Origin: Panagrolaimus kolymaensis
Taxonomy: Eukaryota > Nematoda > Chromadorea > Rhabditida > Panagrolaimidae
Length of the DNA stretch: 64,000 nt
Direction of reading: 5' to 3'
Assembly: GCA_028622995.1 (NCBI GenBank)
Contig: JAJQJQ010000013.1
Span: forward strand, 4,526,001-4,590,000
The translations under genes and the position numbers were made by a program. This document shows, piece after piece, positions 59,249-64,000 of the stretch. A model generated the notes under the pieces. That model was not told the origin of the DNA, made no database searches, and worked only from the letters and a program-made list of their open reading frames with translations. How positions within the stretch are numbered: position 1 is the first letter of the stretch; every line of letters begins with the position of its first letter.

Positions 59249-60227
59249 TTATAATTTAGATTTAGTAAATCGTTTAGAAAACGATTGTCGAAAAGAACCA
59301 AAGAAGCTTGGTTTGGATTGAAATTGAGGTGGAGGCGGAGTTGATGCAGGAGTTGAAGCTGGTGTTGGAGCAGGATCACTTCGTTGAAACGATGATGGAC
59401 TTGAAAGAGTACTATTGAGTTCAAAAGGCGATGGACTTAAAACGATATCATTGCGTTGAAAAGATGATTGAGTTGTAATAGTATTCTTGCGACGAAGAGG
59501 TGATCGAAGTGAAGTAACATCAGAGAAGCTATGATGAGCTTCAACAGAATCATCCGATTTGATGAGGTTAACAACATCAGCAAAACGTTTACCATAGTAT
59601 GCAAGGTTGCAAAGTTGATTAACAAGAGCAGTGATTTCTCCAATAATCATAGTAACAGTCTCATCAATCACTCGATTCTGCCCAAGATATTCAGCTTTCT
59701 TTTGACAGAGTTTCTTATAATCCTTTGTGTGATCACCATTCTGAAAGTTAACAACATTAAAATGATCGCAAATAAATCAAAAAACCATTGCTTTTTCTTT
59801 CGCAATACGACGGTTAAATTCATTTTCAGTTGGATCATTAGCCATTTTCAAGAACGTTGCAAACTTTTCATTAGCTTTTTCAATGATTTCTCGTTCTTTG
59901 TAAATTTCATCCAACATCTTTGTTGTTTCATTGAGCTTTTCTTCAACATAAAGATAGTGGGCTAAAATTTAAGCATTTAGTAAAGGTAAACAAAGGGACA
60001 AAAAATTTACTATGAGTATAAATGACTCCACCAGGTAATTTGGTTTGAAGGTAATCATGAAGAAGCTTCTTTTTCTTATCTTCAAGTTCATCGATTTTAT
60101 GTTGCATTACATTTAAAACCATAATTGAAGGTTGAGTAAGCCGAATAATGAGATTACGAGTATCATTCAGCATTGCAGCATATTCTTTTTGATCAGCAAT
60201 AGCTTTCAGCATTGTTGAAGACATCAT
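59249..60227 (-). CDS. Coiled-coil protein of unknown family, tandem paralogue 1
   Basis: Three exons (60227-60011, 59961-59786, 59740-59249) join in frame to 294 residues. An acceptor (TTTTCAG) lies just upstream of the ATG. Exon 1 is a long helix (MLNDTRNLIIRLTQPSIMVL, KIDELEDKKKKLLHDYLQ) and exon 2 a second (VEEKLNETTKMLDEIYKERE). Exon 3 opens with the short module NGDHTKDYKKLCQKKAEYLG, then LVNQLCNLAYYGKRFADVVN. The tail is Ser/Pro-rich low complexity (PAPTPASTPASTPPPP) and ends basic (SFSKRFTKSKL). I do not recognise the family; the shape suggests an intracellular scaffold or filament-like protein. It shares each block with the neighbour at 60801-61995 but carries only one copy of the exon module. 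Confidence 0.72.
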
Positions 60228-60800
60228 GGCCCTGAAAATTAACAAGAAATTAATACATAAAATCCAAAGAAACGCGCATAGATAGCAACACTAGTTTAGA
60301 GCAATGAGAAGTTAAACGCGAATAAGTGAACGCAAAAAAGGAAAAAGAGACGTAAAAAATGGTGAATGAATGAAGCGAATTCGAATAAACCTTTAACGAT
60401 AAAATTTTACAAGAAAGTACCTATTGCAAAAGGTTAGTTAATGGAGGAGAGATAAAGGGAGTAAGAAACTTTAATTAGCGATGCATTAACAAGCTAAAGA
60501 CAAATCACAAACAGCCATGGACAACGGTGAAAAAACAACAAATTTTGCAGAAAGAGCAAATTCAAGAAAAAATGAAACCATTCAATGATTTGCATGGATT
60601 TTAGGCTGTGTTGCTCGCGACTCTTTGCCACAAATAGAGTAATTACTTGATGGAAACAAACATTTGTTCCATTGCCACCATTAAACAAAAAACCATAATC
60701 ACCAATCAGAAACTAATTTATAAAAACAACAACAAACATTCAATCAAAACAATAAAAGATTCAAACAAGAACAACAATCAAAAACGTGTAAAACAACAAC
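60228..60800. other. Intergenic region between the tandem paralogues
   Basis: The first 300 bases are the promoter block that is also present at 58580-58880. The rest, to 60800, presumably includes the 3' UTR of the next gene. No exon supported. Confidence 0.5.
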
Positions 60801-61995
60801 TTATAACTTAGAAGATGAAAACAAAGATTTCTTAATGCGTTGAAAAATATTTGGTTTTCTTTGAGCAGCCGAGGAACAACTTGAAATACCATCGGAGCCA
60901 CTTTCATTAGGTTGAGATGGAACATCAGACTTGATAAGATTGATAACATCTGTGAAACGTTTTCCATAATGATGAAGATTACATAGTTTATCAAGAAGGG
61001 CATGAAATTCTTCAGGATTCATATCTTCATCATTGCGAACAGATGCTTCATTGATTCGTTTTTCTTCAAGATAATCAGCTTTGGCTGTGCATAAAAATTG
61101 ATAAAATTCTGAAGCAACACCATTCTGAAAAGTTTAAGTTTTATAAGAGTTAACCAAAAACAAGATGAAACAAACCTTTGCTTCTTCTTTTTCAATGACA
61201 TGATCCAAGTAAATTTCAACAGCGTCATTCCCTACAGCTTCCTTGAACTTTTCTTCTTTGAGATATTGATCTTTGATTTTCATGAGGTTCTTATACAGCT
61301 TTGACTTTTCACCATGCTGAAAAACAACCTATGAACAAGCATATTCGATGGAACAATAAAAACCCACCTCTGTTTTTTCGCTTTCCATAAAGGTATTCAA
61401 GCAGCTTTCAGCAACATTGATATCAGGTTGTTCAACCACGGATTCAATCAGATATTGAGTCTTGAGCTTGCAAAGATTCTTATACAGCTTTGAGGTTTCA
61501 CCGTTCTGAAAGTTAACATTGATGATGAGTTTACTCAAAAGCACAACGAACCTTTGATTTTTCGTGTTCGATACAAGCATTGAATCCATGTTCAATAACA
61601 TCGTTGACAGCTGGAGCAGAAAGAGGTTTTAAAAAAGCAGCAAATTTTGCCATAATTTTGATGATGGCGTCAAGTTCTTTTGATACTTCTTCCAACAGCT
61701 TTGAAGTTTCTTTGATTTTGTCTTCAATGTAAAGTTGCTTTACTAAAAATAAAGTTTTATGAAAGTTAAACAAAAATAAAAGTAAGAAATTACAATGAAC
61801 ATCGACGATTTCATCTTCAATTTGATTGGGCGATTGTTGTAAAAGTTCCAAGAGTTCTTTCTTCTTTTCATGGAGTTCTTCAATTCTGATTTTAACAGCC
61901 TTTATAACCATAACAGAAGGTTGAATAAGTCGAAGGATGAGATTGCGAGTATCATTCATTGTTGTTTCAGCTGATTTGAGCGTAGATGAAGACAT
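60801..61995 (-). CDS. Coiled-coil protein of unknown family, tandem paralogue 2
   Basis: Five exons (61995-61794, 61742-61552, 61505-61368, 61316-61176, 61124-60801) join in frame to 331 residues. The ATG follows TTTTTTTAGGACA; an upstream in-frame codon was not used because it lies before this acceptor. Exon 1 (NDTRNLILRLIQPSVMVIKA) and exon 2 (IEDKIKETSKLLEEVSKELD) match the paralogue downstream. Exons 3 and 4 are phase-0 modules of 46 and 47 codons with the same opening (NGETSKLYKNLCKLKTQYL; HGEKSKLYKNLMKIKDQYL), and exon 5 starts with a third version (NGVASEFYQFLCTAKADYL) before LCNLHHYGKRFTDVINLIKS and a Ser-rich basic tail. Function unknown. Confidence 0.75.
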
Positions 61996-62558
61996 TGTCC
62001 TAAAAAAAGGCAAAATTAAACATAATCAAACAAACATATGGATTATCGCGGAAATGGGAAATATTGTGATTGGATGGAATAAGAAATAATTAGAAAATTG
62101 AAGAAGAAGAAGCAAAGTTTCAAAGGTTTGGAAAAGTTTGCAACAAAAAAATGCAAACCATTTTTTGCTGCAAATTTGTCGATGTTTTTTGAATCACATA
62201 ATGCCACTTTAGCGCCGTTAACGAAAAATGTTCGTTCATTCATTTGCTTTCTTCGTTTGCAAACTTTTTTCATTCTCAATTTTTTTTTTTGCGTTCTTTC
62301 TTTTTGCTTGATTGTAATTTGTGATTTTTGTGTGTTTCTAATCCTCTGTTTATAAATAATGGTGGCTTTTAGCACTAACTTTGATACTTCCTTCACCCTT
62401 TAAATAATTCAATTGTTTGTTGCCAAATTTCTTTTGCTAAACCTAAAATTGTTGTACTTTCGTGGAAAACCCTTTGAACTTCATTATTTATTTCGCGTTT
62501 GATTATTATTATTAATCTTTTATAACCTTTACTATACAATATCTTCTTTTAGGTAACC
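61996..62558. other. Bidirectional intergenic region
   Basis: Separates the coiled-coil gene (minus) from the BTB gene (plus) and should hold both promoters. AT-rich with pyrimidine-rich runs; no exon supported. Confidence 0.5.
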
Positions 62559-64000
62559 ATGGCATCAAATAGTTCATCAGAATCTGAACCATCAGCAGCA
62601 CCAAGTATTGAATCTTTCCTGGCAACATATTCGTCATTTTCTCCAAGCATTCAAGAACATGTTACAAATAACTTGATGTCGAGGTTAGTTTGATTGAGAA
62701 AATTAGTGATCTTGATTAATCTTTTATATTTTTATTTCAGTCAATCTTCTATGAATGTTCCTTATGAAGCGAAAGCTACACCAACTTTTCGTCAAACTCG
62801 ACAAATGCGACCTTCATTTGATTCCTACGGTTCACTTCAATCTGCACCCTTTCAAAACATAAGAAGCTATAGACAACGACCATATCAATCATCATCTATT
62901 CTTTGTTCAAACCGTCCTCTTAAGAAGAAACGTCGAACTGGTTTCTGTGGTACTCTTCCTGATTTGGATAAAATGATGATCATTTCTGATGGTAATTGGC
63001 TTCTTCAAAATCCAAGCTTATCAAACATCAAAAAAGCATCTAAGCTTTGGGTGTTTACTGATCGTGAAAACATTCTTGGACGTCAATTTTCATTTGTTAT
63101 CAAAAATGATGATGGATGCTTCTTTGAATGTGAAAGATGTATTGAAGTCTGTCAGGGCAAAACAAAGCTTTATAAAACAAAATGTATTGTTAAATCAGTT
63201 GGCAGTAAGTCTTTTATTGGTTATTTATATATAATCTTAAAAGGAGAAATTTATATAAGACTGCAGCGAACTTCTCAAATTTTCATTTTTCATCATTAAT
63301 TATTCATTCTTTAGGCAAAATTACTGTAAAAGAAGCAAGACATTATCCTTCAAATTGTCATCCATATGAACTTCACATTCCAAATCATCTCCTTGAAACT
63401 GTTCCTACTGCTGGTGTTTTTCAACGACCAGAAGCTTATGCCGAAGTTCTTATTAAACAACCTATTATGCCTTTCGCAAATGGTGAAGAAACCAAAAATT
63501 TTGATCCAGAAGATGAAATTCGTTATACTGGTCTTGGACATCTCACATCTGCATTGGAACTTCGTGATTCGATGGCTGCTAATGCTAAGAACTTCGAACT
63601 CGCTGACATCTTCTTCCAAACAAGTGATGGTAAAGAAGTATATTCAAACAAATTTCTTCTTTATGGTCAATCTGAAGCTTTCGATGATTTGCTTAATTCA
63701 GCAACGCCAACTTCCAAGAAGATTCGAATCACTTATGATTCAGATGTTATCAGCAAAGCTATTCAATTTCGATGTGGAAAGGTTTCATCAATCAAAGGTT
63801 ATGAAGCAGCTTTGTTCAAGTTTGCCAGTGAATTCTCACTCACGAAGCTCAAAGTAAGTTATCACTTTTATTTATGAGTTATTACATAGGAATAGTGTGC
63901 TTTTCTCGTTTAACTGTCTTTTGTTTTACTCTTTCGTACTCATGTTTATTCTGTTTTAGGATGAATGCATCAAAGGAATTGAAAGTACTGATCTAACAGC
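62559..64000 (+). CDS. BTB/POZ-domain protein, 5' part (runs off the window)
   Basis: Exons 62559-62683, 62741-63204, 63315-63853 and 63960 to beyond 64000 stay in frame; at least 389 residues are visible. An acceptor (TTCTTTTAG) lies 7 bases before the ATG. Residues 1-120 are Ser/Gln/Arg-rich and probably disordered. A compact domain with Cys (SKLWVFTDRENILGRQFSF, CFFECERCIEVCQGKTKLYK) recalls FLYWCH-like zinc-binding domains but is not a firm match. The BTB/POZ fold follows (FELADIFFQTSDGKEVYSNK, LLYGQSEAFDDLLN, KIRITYDSDVISKAIQF), then a three-box-like start (LKDECIKGIESTDL). BTB proteins of this kind in nematodes often act as Cullin-3 substrate adaptors; that role is inferred. Confidence 0.8.

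Overview
The window looks like a very AT-rich free-living nematode genome, most likely from the Panagrolaimus/Halicephalobus group. The reasons are short introns (often 45-70 bp) ending in TTTTCAG or TTTTTAG, acceptor-like sites just upstream of many start codons (consistent with spliced-leader trans-splicing), two nematode-type 7TM chemoreceptors, a REGE-1-type RNase and lineage-expanded families with no clear relatives elsewhere. The species assignment is inference. I see no tRNA, rRNA or CRISPR.

Layout. 1-5 kb: no gene recognised. 5.0-7.8 kb: four-exon REGE-1/ZC3H12-type RNase. 8.9-10.3 kb: Srh/Str-type chemoreceptor. 10.6-23.4 kb (minus): one large NLR-like gene (PD-(D/E)XK-like region, NACHT ATPase, ankyrin repeats) split by a 6,085-bp Helitron at 12976-19060. 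The insertion lies between the Walker A and Walker B motifs. Removing the Helitron restores an uninterrupted frame of 2,118 codons before the stop. The Helitron encodes a Ulp1-like protease joined to a Rep/helicase and carries three lesions of its own. 24.3-25.7 kb (minus): Srg-like chemoreceptor. 26.6-29.8 kb (minus): lysosomal-type beta-mannosidase. 33.0-34.1 kb: PH-domain protein. 34.3-35.8 kb (minus): secreted M14 carboxypeptidase.

31-58 kb is an unstable accessory region. An expanded family (N-terminal helical repeats resembling HAT/TPR, an F-box-like motif with conserved CKYF, and a small C-terminal exon) occurs as two full-length members (42.8-44.8 kb; 52.9-57.8 kb), one with a missing 5' exon (36.2-38.0 kb), one single-exon member (31.4 kb), one truncated member (46.5-47.2 kb) and orphan C-terminal exons (38.9 and 39.1 kb). 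Between them lie a ten-exon secreted protein with a C-terminal domain resembling plant self-incompatibility S1 proteins, a broken chemoreceptor, a partial copy of a four-TM gene, a frameshifted 3' fragment of a ZNFX1-like gene, a C-type lectin fragment and a 1.6-kb fold-back palindrome inside one family member.

58.5-62.0 kb (minus): tandem duplicated genes for coiled-coil proteins of unknown function, differing by exon-module duplication, plus a relic third promoter/start. 62.6 kb to the window end: 5' part of a BTB/POZ gene that runs off the edge. Apart from the duplicated families I see no evidence that neighbouring genes form one pathway.
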